Below are positions 38,450 to 51,757 of a stretch of DNA of 64,000 nucleotides, piece after piece. The stretch is from Saxidomus purpurata (Eukaryota > Mollusca > Bivalvia > Venerida > Veneridae), in NCBI GenBank assembly GCA_022818135.1, contig JAFMSR010000015.1, forward strand, positions 33,166,785 to 33,230,784. The letters are read 5' to 3'. Position 1 is the first letter of the stretch. Each line of letters begins with the position of its first letter. The notes under the pieces were generated by a model that made no database searches, was not told the origin of the DNA, and was given only the letters and a program-made list of their open reading frames with translations. Position numbers and translations under genes: made by a program.

Positions 38450-38633
38450 CAGTAAACTCCGTATATAACGACTCAGGATATAGCGAAAATTCGGATATAA
38501 GGAACACATTTTCTCGGCCCGATTTTTTTCTTTATTTATTTTAGATGAAAATGTGGTAGGGATATAACAAACTCCGGATTTTAGGAACACATTTAAATGG
38601 TCCCATGGAATTCGTTATAAACGGAGTTAACTG
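38450..38633. mobile_element. 184-bp pogo/Tigger-like MITE
   Basis: TA-flanked (38448-38449, 38634-38635). Inverted ends CAGTAAACTCCGTATATAACG and CGTTATAAACGGAGTTAACTG. Inner ATATAAGGAACACATTT / TTTTAGGAACACATTT direct repeats. The CAG...CTG ends with TA duplication fit the pogo/Tigger group. Confidence 0.8.
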
Positions 38634-39459
38634 TAATCCCTTTTATTACGTACGAGTTCTTGGATTGTTGAGATTGACATGTTCGTGGGTGTCCAATCAG
38701 AATAAAAACCGTGTCAGTCTCAATGAGGATTTTACTAGTTTTCATGTCTTTTTAATCCGTTCTTACACCTTCTGTTTATTTTGGTGTCACTTTCACTGTA
38801 GAAATGAAGCATTCAAGGAGGATTTATTGCCGTCGAATCGTCGTACAATGACAATAACAATAAAAAAGTATCTACATGCTCGTTAAATGAAATTGAATTT
38901 TAATTAGGACTGGATTTACTATTTTTACGGATTTATGGGATGCAAAGGTTTTTTTCCTCGACACACAACAAGGTAAAAATATATTGGAATTACTGTCTAT
39001 AGTTACAGTGATCGTTTAAAAGATACTTAAAGCGACATGTACCGCCAAGGCCGAAAGGGATAGTTTTTTATCAAATCGTGCAATCCGCTTTGTTTGTAAA
39101 TGTGCTTATTGGGTCCACCAAACTCTAAAGAGGCTATCATCGGTACGACCCGAATCGTGCAATCCGCTTGCAAGCTTTTGTGCTTTTAAGCCGCTTTTTT
39201 CCGTTTCACAAATCTCTTCATATATCTGCATTATTTATTAAACTAATCAATTTGTGCAGGTATTGATTTTGACTACTGTCATTTTTAACAAGGAGTCATG
39301 CGATCCCTGGATTACAAGTTACCACTGGACCAATGGTCAGCTCTTTCCAAAATAACAACACTAGTTTCAAGCGAAAGTGTGTAGTGTCGTCTAGTACGTT
39401 TTATATATGAACGGTTGTCAAATACAAGCTTTTAAAGTAATGATCAGACCCAGTGAGTG

Positions 39460-39590
39460 TGGATCTCAGTGAGTTTTACTGGTAAGTACGTTCACTTCAT
39501 ATTCAAGAGACCAGGGCTCGATGCTCGCTACAGCCAAACACGGCATGATCTTAGGCAAGACAACTTAATCCAAACGTGGCTCATTCCAGT
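39460..39590 (+). repeat. Degraded tRNA-derived SINE
   Basis: B-box-like GACCAGGGCTCGATGCTCGC followed by a CORE-like TAGGCAAGACAACTTAATCC segment. Confidence 0.5.
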
Positions 39591-39599
39591 GTTTACTTG

Positions 39600-41010
39600 A
39601 TAACAACCTTTACATGTATCTCATTAGAGATTAGTTGCTATGTAAATTGAAAGTGTTTTATACAGAATCGAAGTAATGGAATTGCTGTACTGATATAAAT
39701 ACATGTAGGTGAACACTGAGCAAGACATGTGTAGGCAACTTGTATTTAAAGAAATTAGTGGTAGGGGTGTCAGGTTTTGGCCATGTAACAGATTTGTTTG
39801 AAACTTTAACATCTGATCATTTACACTCATTTATGTTCACTAAACGCTTAATTCAAGTAATATTTTCACTGGAGGTATTTCTAAACTTTGATTTCCCTAT
39901 CCTGGTTGCCCATCCAAGATCGAGTTATTTTATCATAAGAACAAATGTGATACACATACTTTGTCATAGGAAAGATATAAATATAAGACTTATTGTATTA
40001 CATTTGTAAAATATCTGCCTTAACAATTATGTATTTAGATGGAATTCATTAGAAATGCCAGTTTGAAAAATTATTATTACTTCCCTTTACCTGCATTTAC
40101 TTTTACCTTATGGTTGCGCAACCAAGCTAGATTGGAAATAAATGAATTTAGAAGCTACACGTAGTTTTAAAACTTGCCTTTTGGTTCAGAATGTTAAACT
40201 ATTTATGTGTCTATCCAATGCAAATGTAAAAGTAGAAATTAGAAACAGTATGAAATAAAAAGAAATACTCAACTGTTTAAATACTTTCATATTAAAGGGG
40301 AGTAATAACAAAGTTTTATAAAAGTTCATTAAATGTAAATTTCTAATAGGGATATAACCCTATGTAATGAGTCTTTTTGTTCCTAAAATTAATCTCTAAC
40401 AGAATATACAAAAAGTAAAAATTCTCATCAAATGTTGCTTAAATGTGATTGACCACCTTTAAGGCAGCTAACGTTATTAAATCTATGACACACTCTATTG
40501 TATACTTTGACAAAAGGTGTGATACGTATGCAAAACGTTAAACTACCATAAAAAAATATGAAAATAACCACTTCAAATCTCTGGTATGATTTAAAAACTG
40601 AATTTGTCAATTTCATTATTTGACTTCAAATAATAATAGCTTTCAAACTTCAATTTGTTGATTTGCCGACTCATACTTTGCAGCTGAAATAACAAAAAGA
40701 TATATATATATATATAACTCTATATACAACATAAATAATATCGCGATTTATCTCGCACCTGTTTTTGTAACCTGATTGCAAGTCCCCATTATCTGGTTGC
40801 AATTTGTTTTTCTTTCCTGTTTTCGTTTGAAATCGGGAATCTAATTGTGATGCGTGTATGTGGTCGCACGGTCGCACGCGTTTCCACTAAACTGCTCCGA
40901 AGAATTTAAAATAATTAAAGAAACTTGTTACGACATCATAAAATTAGTTGGTTAGAACGACGCCCTTTGAAACAAGAGAGGTTAATCTTAATGTCTGACA
41001 GAGTGATCTT
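39600..41010. other. AT-rich intergenic stretch
   Basis: Contains a TA microsatellite (40701-40717). A possible minus-strand exon at 40759-40850 was considered and not accepted. Confidence 0.4.
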
Positions 41011-41019
41011 CTCTGCACA

Positions 41020-44000
41020 TTTTAAGATGTCAAGATTTACTTTCCCTGTTTCAGGGGACATCATTCATACTCACCTATTTTAAGATGTCAACACTTACCT
41101 CCCCTGTTTCTGGGGATATAACTTTAAATGACTTTTCTAGAAATGTCAAGATTTACTTCCCCTGTTTCATGGGACATCACTCTCACTGACTTATTTTAAG
41201 ATCTCCGCACTTACCTCCCCTGTTCCAGGGGACATCACTTTAACTGACTTATTTTAAAATGTCAAGATTTACTTCCCCTGTTTCAGGAGACATCACTCTC
41301 ACTGACTTATTTTAAGACATCTAGATTTACCTCCCCTGTTCCAGGGGACATCACTCTCACTGACTTATTTTAAAATGTCAAGATTTACTTCCCCTGTTTC
41401 AGGGGACATCACTCTCACTGTCTTATTTTAAGACATCTAGATTTACCTCCCCTGTTTCAAGGGACATCACTCTCACTGACTTATTTTAAAATGTCAAGAT
41501 TTACCTCCCCTGTTCCAGGGGACATCACTCTAACTGACTTATTTTAAAATGTCAAGATTTACTTCCCCTTGTTTCAGGGGACATCACTCTCACTGACTTA
41601 TTTTAAGACATCTAGATTTACCTCCCCTGTTTCAGGGGACATTACTCTCACTGACTTATCTTAAAATGTCAAGATTTACTTCCCCTGTTTCAGGGGACAT
41701 CACTCTCACTGACTTATTTTAAAATGTCCAGATTTACTTCCCCTGTTCCATGGGACATCACTCTCACTGACTTATTTTAAAATGTCCAGATTTCCTTCCC
41801 CTGTTTCAGGGGACATCACTCTCACTGACTTATTTTAAGACATCCAGATTTACCTCCCCTGTTTCAGGGGACATCACTCTCACTGACTTATTTTAAAACC
41901 TCCAGATTTCCTTCCCCTGTTCCAGGGGACATCACTCTCACTGACTTATTTTAAAATGTCCAGATTTCCTTCCCCTGTTTCAGGGGACATCACTCTCACT
42001 GACTTATTTTAAGACCTCCAGATTTACCTCCCCTGTTTCAGGGGACATCACTCTCACTGACTTATTTTAAAATGTCAAGATTTACTTCCCCTGTTCCATG
42101 GGACATCACTCTCACTGACTTATTTTAAAATGTCCAGATTTCCTTCCCCTGTTTCAGGGGACATCACTCTCACTGACTTATTTTAAGACATCCAGATTTA
42201 CCTCCCCTGTTTCAGGGGACATCACTCTCACTGACTTATTTTAAGACATCTAGATTTACCTCCCCTGTTTCAGGGGACATCACTCTCACTGACTTATTTT
42301 AAGACCTCCAGATTTACCTCCCCTGTTTCAGGGGACATCACTCTCACTGTCTTATTTTAAGACCTCCAGATTTACCTCCCCTGTTTCAGGCGACATTACT
42401 CTCACTGACTTATTTTAAAATGTCAAGATTTACTTCCCCTGTTTCAGGGAACATCACTCTCACTGTCTTATTTTAAGACATCTAGATTTACCTCCCCTGT
42501 TTCAGGGGACATCACTCTCACTGACTTATTTTAAGACATCCAGATTTACCTCCCCTGTTTCACGGAACATCACTCTCACTGACTTATTTTAAGACCTCCA
42601 GATTTACCTCCCCTGTTTCAGGGGACATTACTCTCACTGACTTATTTTAAAATGTCAAGATTTACTTCCCCTGTTTCAGGGGACATCACTCTCACTGACT
42701 TATTTTAAGACATCTAGATTTACCTCCCCTGTTCCAGGGGACATTACTCTCACTGACTTATTTTAAGACCTCCAGATTTACCTCCCCTGTTTCCAGGGGA
42801 CATCACTCTCACTGACTTATTTTAAAATGTCCAGATTTACTTCCCCTGTTCCATGGGACATCACTCTCACTGACTTATTTTAAAATGTCAAGATTTACTT
42901 CCCCTGTTTCAGGGGACATCACTCTCACTGACTTATTTTTAAAATGTCCACATTTACTTCCCCTGTTCCATGGGACATCACTCTCACTGACTTATTTTAA
43001 AATGTCCAGATTTCCTTCCCCTGTTTCAGGGGACATCACTCTCACTGACTTATTTTAAGACGTCCAGATTTACCTCCCCTGTTTCAGGGGACATCACTCT
43101 CACTGACTTATTTTAAAACCTCCAGATTTACCTCCCCTGTTTCAGGGGACATCACTCTCACTGACTTATTTTAAAACCTCCAGATTTACCTCCCCTGTTC
43201 CAGGGGACATCACTCTCACTGACTTATTTTAAAATGTCCAGATTTCCTTCCCCTGTTTCAGGGGACATCACTCTCACTGACTTATTTTAAGACATCCAGA
43301 TTTACCTCCCCTGTTTCAGGGGACATCACTCTCACTGACTTATTTTAAGACCTCCAGATTTACCTCCCCTGTTCCAGGGGACATCACTCTCACTGACTTA
43401 TTTTAAAATGTCCAGATTTCCTTCCCCTGTTTCAGGGGACATCACTCTCACTGACTTATTTTAAGACCTCCAGATTTACCTCCCCTGTTTCAGGGGACAT
43501 TACTCTCACTGACTTATTTTAAAATGTCAAGATTTACTTCCCCTGTGTCAGGGGACATCACTCTCACTGACTTATTTTAAGACCTCCAGATTTACCTCCC
43601 CTGTTTCAGGGGACATCACTCTCACTGACTTATTTTAAGACATCTAGATTTACCTCCCCTGTTTCAGGGGACATCACTCTCACTGACTTATTTTAAGACC
43701 TCAAGATTTACCTCCCCTGTTTCAGGGGACATCACTCTCACTGTCTTATTTTAAGACCTCCAGATTTACCTCCCCTGTTTCAGGGGACATTACTCTCACT
43801 GACTAATTTTAAAATGTCAAGATTTACTTCCCCTGTTTCAGGGGATATCACTCTCACTGACTTATTTTAAAATGTCAAGATTTACTTCCCCTGTTCCATG
43901 GGACATCACTCTCACTGACTTATTTTAAAATGTCCAGATTTCCTTCCCCTGTTTCAGGGGACATCACTCTCACTGACTTATTTTAAGACATCCAGATTTA

Positions 44001-47000
44001 CCTCCCCTGTTTCAGGGGACATCACTCTCACTGACTTATTTTAAACCCTCCAGATTTACCTCCCCTGTTCCAGGGGACATCACTCTCACTGACTTATTTT
44101 AAAATGTCTAAGATTTACGTCCCCTGTTTCAGGGGACATCACTCTCACTGACTAATTTTAAGAATGTAAGATTTACTTCCCCTGTTTCAAGGGACATCAC
44201 TCTCACTGACTTATTTTAAAATGTCAAGATTTACCTCCCCTGTTCCAGGGGACATCACTCTAACTGACTTATTTTAAAATGTCAAGATTTACTTCCCCTG
44301 TTTCAGGGGACATCACTCTCACTGACTTATTTTAAGACCACTAGATTTACCTCCCCTGTTTCAGGGGACATCACTCTCACTGACTTATTTCAAAACCTCC
44401 AGATTTACCTCCCCTGTTCCAGGGGACATCACTCTCACTGACTTATTTTAAAATGTCCAGATTTCCTTCCCCTGTTTCAGGGGACATCACTCTCACTGAC
44501 TTATTTTAAGACATCCAGATTTACCTCCCCTGTTTCAGGGGACATCACTCTCACTGACTTATTTTAAGACCTCAAGATTTACCTACCCTGTTTCAGGGGA
44601 CATTACTCTCACTGACTTATTTTAAGACATCTAGATTTACCTCCCCTGTTTCAGGGGACATCACTCTCACTGACTTATTTTAAGACATCTAAGATTTACC
44701 TCCCCTGTTTCAGGGGACATCACTCTCATTGACTTATTTTAAGACCTACACATTTACCTCCCCTGTTTCAGGGGACATTACTCTCACTGACTTATTTTAA
44801 GACCTCAAGATTTACTTCCCCTGTTTCAGGGGACATCACTCTCACTGACTTATTTTAAGACCTACAGATTTACCTCCCCTGTTTCAGGGGACATCACTCT
44901 CACTGACTTATTTTAAAATGTCCAGATTTCCTTCCCCTGTTTCAGGGGACATCACTCTCACTGACTTATTTTAAGACATCCAGATTTACCTCCCCTGTTT
45001 CAGGGGACATCACTCTCACTGACTTATTTTAAAACCTCCAGATTTACCTCCCCTGTTCCAGGGGACATCACTCTCACTGACTTATTTTAAAATGTCAAGA
45101 TTTACTTCCCCTGTTTCAGGGGACATCACTCTCACTGTCGTATTTTAAGACATCTAGATTTACCTCCCCTGTTTCAGGGGACATCACTCTCACTGACTTA
45201 TTTTAAAATGTCAAGATTTACTTCCCCTGTTCCAGGGGACATCACTCTAACTGACTTATTTTAAAATGTCAAGATTTACTTCCCCTGTTTCAGGGGACAT
45301 CACTCTCACTGACTTATTTTAAGACCACTAGATTTACCTCCCCTGTTTCAGGGGACATCACTCTCACTAACAAGATACCTTTTCCAGGGGACATCACTCT
45401 CACTGACTTATTTTAAGACCTCCAGATTTACCTCCCCTGTTCCAGGGGACATCACTCTCACTGACTTATTTTAAAATGTCAAGATTTACTTCCCCTGTTT
45501 CAGGGGACATCACTCTCACTGACTTATTTTAAGACATCCAGATTTACCTCCCCTGTTTCAGGGGACATCACTCTCACTGACTTACTTTAAGATCTCCAGA
45601 TTTATCTCCCCTGTTCCAGGGGACATCACTCTAACTGACTTATTTTAAAATGTCAAGATTTACTTCCCCTGTTTCAGGGGACATCACTCTCACTGTCTTA
45701 TTTTAAGACATCTAGATTTACCTCCCCTGTTTCAAGGGACATCACTCTCACTGACTTATTTTAAAACCCCATTTTCCTCCCCTGTTTCAGGGGACATTAC
45801 CCGACATTTAAAATGTCAAGATTTGCTTCCCCTGTTCCAGGGGACATCACTCTCACTGACTTATTTTAAAATGTCAAGATTTACTTCCCCTGTTTCAGGG
45901 GACATCACTCTCACTGACTTATTTTAAGACCTCTAGATTTACCTCCCCTGTTTCAGGGGACGTCACTCTCACTGACTTATTTTAAGACCTCCAGATTTAC
46001 CTCCCCTGTTCCAGGGGACATCACTCTCACTGACTTTTTTAAGACCGCAGTTACCTCCTCTGTTCGGCAACATCATCTCACTGACTTATTTTAAAATGTC
46101 CAGATTTCCTTCCCCTGTTTCAGGGGACATCACTCTCACTGACTTATTTTAAGACATCCAGATTTACCTCCTCTGTTTCAGGGGACATCACTCTCACTGA
46201 CTTATTTTAAGACCTCCAGATTTACCTCCCCTGTTCCAGGGGACATCACTCTCACTGACTTATTTTAAAATGTCCAGATTTCCTTCCCCTGTTTCAGGGG
46301 ACATCACTCTAACTTACTTATTTTAAGACCTCTAGATTTACCTCCCCTGTTTCAGGGGACATCACTCTCACTGACTTATTTTAAGATCTCCAGATTTACC
46401 TCCCCTGTTTCTGGGGACATCACTCTCACTGACTTATTTTAAGACATCCAGATTTACCTCCTCTGTTTCAGGGGACATCACTCTCACTGACTTATTTTAA
46501 GACCTCCAGATTTACCTCCCCTGTTCCAGGGGACATCACTCTCACTGACTTATTTTAAAATGTCAAGATTTAGTTCCCCTGTTTCAGGGGACATCACTCT
46601 CACTGTCTTATTTGAAGACATCTAGATTTACCTCCCCTGTTTCAGGGGACATCACTCTCACTGACTTATTTTAGAATGTCAAGATTTACTTCCCCTGTTC
46701 CAGGGGACATCACTCTCACTGACTTATTTTAAAATGTCAAGATTTACTTCCCCTGTTTCAGGGGACATCACTCTCACTGACTTATTTTAAGACCTCCAGA
46801 TTTACCTCCCCTGTTCCAGGGGACATCACTCTCACTGACTTATTTTAAAATGTCAAGATTTACTTCCCCTGATTCAGGGGACATCACTCTGACTGACTTA
46901 TTTTAAGACATCCAGATTTACCTCCTCTGTTTCAGGGGACATCACTCTCACTGACTTATTTTAAGACCTCCAGATTTACCTCCCCTGTTCCAGGGGACAT

Positions 47001-47817
47001 CACTCTCACTGACTTATTTTAAAATGTCAAGATTTACTTCCCTGATTCAGGGGACATCACTCTGACTGACTTATTTTAAGACATCCAGATTTACCTCCTC
47101 TGTTTCAGGGGACATCACTCTCACTGACTTATTTTAAGACCTCCAGATTTACCTCCTCTGTTTCAGGGGACATCACTCTCACTCACTTATTTTAAGACAT
47201 CCAGATTTACCTTCCCTGTTTCAGGGGACATCACTCTCACTGACTTATTTTAAGACCTTCAGATTTACCTCCCCTGTTTCAGGGGACATCACTCTCACTG
47301 ACTTATTTTAAAATGTCAAGATTTACCTCCCCTGTTCCAGGGGACATCACTCTAACTGACTTATTTTATAATGTCAAGATTTACTTCCCCTGTTTCAGGC
47401 GACATCACTCTCACTGACTTATTTTAAAACCTCCAGATTTACCTCCCCTGTTCCAGGGGACATCACTCTCACTGACTTATTTGAAGACCTCCAGATTTAC
47501 CTGCCCTGTTTCAGGGGACATCACTCTCACTGACTTATTTTAAGATCTCCAGATTTACCTCCCCTGTTTCAGGGGACATCACTCTCACTGACTTATTTTA
47601 TGACCTGCAGATCTACCTCCCCTGTTCCAGGGGACATCACTCTCACTGACTTATTTTAAAATGTCAAGATTTACTTCCCCTGTTTCAGGGGACGTCACTC
47701 TAACTGACTTATTTTAAAGTGTGAAGATTTACTTCCCCTGTTTCAGGGGACATCACTGTCACTGAATTATTTTAAAACCTCCAGATTTACCTCCCCTGTT
47801 CCAGGGGACATCACTCT
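41020..47817. repeat. 58-bp satellite array, about 117 copies
   Basis: Unit (58 bp): GATTTACCTCCCCTGTTTCA, GGGGACATCACTCTCACTGA, CTTATTTTAAGACCTCCA. Each unit contains TCCCCTG-TTT-CAGGGGA, a 7-bp-stem hairpin. The variable part is the block before GATTT (AAAATGTCAA, AAAATGTCCA, AAGACATCTA, AAGACCTCCA). Units at the left edge (41020-41240) and a few inside (45360-45390, 45760-45820, 46030-46080) are degraded or truncated; the rest are highly homogeneous. No ORF crosses the array. Confidence 0.97.
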
Positions 47818-47829
47818 CGCTTTGCAGAG

Positions 47830-48900
47830 GACTCCTTGTTGTCAGCACTTTCAGTGCTTTGATTTTAAAAGTTGAGCAAGATGAATTTTGGTCTGTGTTT
47901 ATATACACATCAGAATTATGATCTGCTCCATGGGTATTAGTCAGTAAGTTTGTGTGTATTGTTCTGTTTCTGTGTATACATGTACATGTACGACATTATC
48001 CGCATCATGTATATCTAAATGTGAGAATAATTTTAAACAATGTTAGACTAATAAATATATTATGAAACATGGAAGGTTGATATACTATTCATTATCAGCT
48101 ATGGACATTTTATAGGTCCGTATTCGGACCATGCACATATGTATATGACATAGCAAACTCTCAAGTGGCACTTCGAACTGTCAAAATATCATTGCAATAG
48201 TTCGGACCATGAAATGCTACTTCAAAATATTATCATTTGTTTAGTAATTTGTAAATTCTAACTTTCTCATATTGCCAATTTTGTTGAAACCACGTCCTTG
48301 ACGAAACTAAACAGTTAAAGCAAGATTAAACAGAATTAAAGTCACAAACATTCGAAGAATTATTGTCACCCGTATACATGTATTCTTAGAATTTGATAGA
48401 TTATAGAGTTATACAAATGATAGTGTACTGTGTAATAGTTATAGCAGTGTATAGTGGTTTTCACGCGACGATTAAAACTTTATTTTGTTCTTCACTGGCT
48501 AAGTTTAATTACTGTGAAAACGTGAAACCTAATGTGTTTACATGAGGGAAAACCAGCTTACCGGAACCTTGGGGTACGGCTCTTTGGTGGATACCTGTCG
48601 GACTTGTGACACTTCTCACTGTGGTATGAATCCTCATTTATAGTGATACACATTTCATTTTCTGTGGAAGATGTGGCAGTGTCCTCAATCAGAGGAAAAA
48701 ACGTGGTTGTAATGGTGAACGGGTTCATATAATTTTGAAAAGATAAGCCGATTATATTTTTGTTCACAGTGTAAAAGTTTATGAAATGCAGTGGTGACCG
48801 AAGTGGAATAAATAATGACTCTACTTCTAATTTAATTTACTTGTTTTTAAAAACTTATTTAGAAATGTTTACTAAATTCAGTTCAATAGACTGAAAACTC
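47830..48900. other. Intergenic stretch right of the satellite
   Basis: AT-rich. A weak candidate minus-strand first exon (48562-48728) ends in a good GTAAGC donor but lacks other support. Confidence 0.35.
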
Positions 48901-48904
48901 GCCT

Positions 48905-49080
48905 AGTAGATGGTATTTTGTCGTGTTTTCGACTTTGCGGGACAAAATGTCGAAAAACACGACAAACAAAATGCGAAAAAACGACGTACTTTTTCGTAAA
49001 ACACGGCAAACTAGTTACTTGGCGAGTTTTCTTGTTTTCGACTTTTCGCCCCGAAATGTCAAAAACACGACATGGCAGAA
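48905..49080. repeat. CGAAAACACGAC-rich repeat, locus 2
   Basis: Same motif vocabulary as 34640-35040 (TCGTGTTTTCGAC, CGAAAAACACGAC, GTTTTCGACTTTTCGCCCC), one diverged unit. Confidence 0.75.
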
Positions 49081-49387
49081 ATCAGCCACCATAGATTTGG
49101 TAAAAAATGAATTCAAAGTGCAAAGTAACCATTACATTTGCTAATATCACGCGACGCTGTGTGCTTTATTAAACAGCTTAACAATCATACGGAGTGGCTC
49201 GGTACAATGTCTTTAAAGTAACAGTTTTTTTTCCTTACTTGACTGCGGCTTCTGTTACCCTAATTCTAAAAGCAAGTATCCGGGGGACTGAGCAGAACTG
49301 GAATAATTTTTGTATGTAACACTGGTATCTCTCGTGAACGATCTGTCCTTAACATCAGTCGGTTTTATTTCTGTATGACTGTATCAC

Positions 49388-49460
49388 TCGGGGGGAAAAC
49401 GGGTGGTGGTTGTGTGTGGAGGGAGGAGGGGGGAGGGGCGGTGTCTGGAGTGGGTGGAGG
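49388..49460 (+). repeat. G-rich tract with G-quadruplex potential
   Basis: Several runs of three or more G within 70 bp (GGGGGG, GGGTGG, GGAGGGAGGAGGGGGGAGGGG). Confidence 0.6.
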
Positions 49461-49981
49461 CAAAACTTATAGAGAGACGTCTAACTCGTAAATTTGAAAT
49501 AACATTGAAATTCAATGATGTGGAAAACTTTTTTTTTTGCTTCAATTGACAGTATCATCTATTGTAAATATATCATTTTATTTATATGGTTCAAAAGCGC
49601 TGAGGTGTATAACATTATGAGACAAAATATATGTTCCTCTCATGTGAACATTTCGTGTTAAATAGTTGTTTAATATCTTTGAATATACAAGAATTAAATC
49701 AAATTAAGCTATAGGGAACGCCAGGTAAGTTCACATGTGTTATTGTTTTTATTTTTGTTGCTTTGTTTTATATTATTAGGGTCTTTTTTTATTGTTTTAA
49801 TAATTATTTACATTTTTTAGTTTCGTTTTGCTACCTTTCGGATTTTTTAGCGGTTTGTTTCAACAAAAACTTTCTTAAAAAGATGGTCAGTGCGATTTCG
49901 AGTATTTGAAAGAGATTGGTTGCTAGGTTGCATAGTAAAAATCAGTGTTAATTTTATTTTTCGAAGTAAAAAGGCGCCAAA

Positions 49982-50136
49982 TGTTACACGGTGAGAGAAA
50001 CGTGCACCCTGACCGAGACGCGAACCCATGACCCTTCCATTACACAACTTATTGCATGGGCGAATGCTCTCCCTTCCTAGCTAACCGGCCGCATACACAT
50101 TTTTCACCCATTTGTGACTAAGGAAGTTCCGTGACA
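49982..50136 (-). mobile_element. Decayed TRIM-1-type LTR, minus strand
   Basis: Reverse strand begins TGTCACGG (50136) and ends CCGTGTAACA (49982), followed by TTTGGCGCC, the start of the same primer site. The tRNA-like core is present (GCGGCCGGTTAGCTAGG..., GAGCATTCGCCC, GGGTTCGCGTCTCGG) but has extra bases in the anticodon region. It shows that TRIM-1 is a family. Confidence 0.65.
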
Positions 50137-50154
50137 TTTGCACAAAACAAACTT

Positions 50155-50335
50155 AGGGGAGATAGTTAGTTAGGGAAAGCTAGGAGAGAGAGAGAGTAAG
50201 TTAGGGAGAGCTAGGAGAGTGAATAAGTTAGGGGAGCTTGGAGAGCGAGTAAATTAGGGGATTAAGGGGAGGGAGTAAGTTAGGAAGAGCTAGGAGAGAG
50301 AGTAAGTTAGGAAGAACTAGGAGAGGGCCTTTGTG
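50155..50335 (+). repeat. Purine-rich ~33-bp tandem repeat
   Basis: Five to six imperfect units of the type AGTAAGTTAGGGAGAGCTAG + GAGAG; almost pure purine on one strand. Confidence 0.75.
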
Positions 50336-50544
50336 ACAGGTTTGCTCAGTTTGGCTAATAAGATATAATGTTTGTCATGTTATGTTTTATCTGAGTTATG
50401 AAATAGACTTGTCAGCTTATTAAACGAATTTTGAAATTTGAAGATTGTATTTTACTGTACTAAATAACGAACAATAAACTGAATGAACTGTTATAGCAGC
50501 GTTGTGTGTTATTATGTTACAACGCGTTCTTACTCTACACTCAA

Positions 50545-50712
50545 TGTTTACTCGTCCCGGAGGTTGCGGGTTCGAGCTCAACTGAGGTCACGACAGTGCT
50601 TCCTCATCATGACACCAGTACTGGTTTTTGCAGTAAGTGGACTCGAGAATGACTTGATTAGCTTCAAGCTTTCTTCACAATCGAGCTAAAATAAATTAGT
50701 ATAAACTATCAT
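50545..50712 (+). repeat. tRNA-derived SINE, family B, copy 3
   Basis: Plus strand: GGAGGTTGCGGGTTCGAGCT, GGTCACGACAGTGC, ACACCAGTACTGG, then the tail CACAATCGAGCTAAAATAAA to about 50712. Confidence 0.8.
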
Positions 50713-50714
50713 TA

Positions 50715-51735
50715 TTTTGAAGGTTACATTATTATGTTGATAGATATGAACTTTTAATGTACTATATAGAATTATAAACCATTCATGAAATACTGAAAAG
50801 CCAAGAATATTTTATTGACCTTTTTTCATGCAGTAGTATCCAATTAAAAGGTGCCTTACTGAGAAAATGTTTCTATCCGAAAAATGATTTGTCGTTTCAT
50901 TGGCGGTTGAAAGGCCAACTTCCTGTCAACAGCGATGTAATAAACAGTTTCTGGAAGATTGACGGATTAGTCAGTAACCACTCGCTTACCGCCACACCTA
51001 TCCGGTTTTCGAATATAACGCTGTCGGTACAAATAGGCCCGAGCTTTCCTTGAACCATGTACTGTGGTTTTAACCACGCAATCAATAAGGATGCTAATAC
51101 TTGACGCACTTGAGATACTAAGAAGACGTCTTAGGCGAAAGTGACAATTCCTAACTTTACTTCTAGATTGCGCAGTGCTGCAAAAGAAAATCGGAAACGA
51201 TTTCCGGCACTTTGTTGTGAAAAATCGACATAAATATGACAGAAAGATATGACATTATTCTTTATGGCAAAGAGATCATAGTGTTATCAGTATTCGATCT
51301 GTATTTATTAAAAAGTATTTAAAGTCCCGGGATCTCAATAACAAGTAGCTCATATTTCACCAAGAAAGATGTCTTACCGACAAAAATCACCTTACTTTGT
51401 ACCAGAAACATTCCTAACTTTTCTTTTTAAATCTATATAATTCACAAATATAGCTCAATTTTCAGGGTGTATAAATTTTGAATTTGTGCTTGGGAAAATT
51501 GAGTGTAGTTTTGTAAACAGATGAAGAACTGATTAACATAAATCGGTATACCCCTTACAAGATTATTATATCTCTGTAAGATTGACTCCTTATCTAGAAT
51601 TAGACCAAGAAAGCAATGTGTTTTATTCGTTTTGTTACTTTTGTCGAACGCAGGTTCCTGCAAGTTTTCAATTCTTGTTTTTATTCAAAATGGATCATGG
51701 TGTCATGTGGATATATTTCCTTTTTGCATACTTTC
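50715..51735. other. Upstream region of SLC1 copy B
   Basis: No coding exon. The first coding exon has a 3' splice site (ACTTTCAG at 51730-51737), so at least one 5' UTR exon and the promoter should lie here or further left. None was identified. Confidence 0.4.
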
Positions 51736-51757
51736 AGAGATTACATCACGTACAAAA

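Noticed and set aside
40759..40850. Minus-strand exon with donor CAG|GTGCGA
   Set aside because: Weak acceptor, short, phase does not fit neighbouring exons, no recognisable protein.
41020..47817. Possible CRISPR array (regular repeats with short palindromes)
   Set aside because: The whole 58-bp unit repeats, with no unique spacers and no cas genes, in a eukaryotic genome. It is a satellite.
48562..48728. Minus-strand first exon (MNPFTITTTFFPLIED...) ending at a GTAAGC donor
   Set aside because: Only an ATG and a donor support it. The nearest unknown exon (37150-37362) needs a phase-1 partner, whereas this ends in phase 2.
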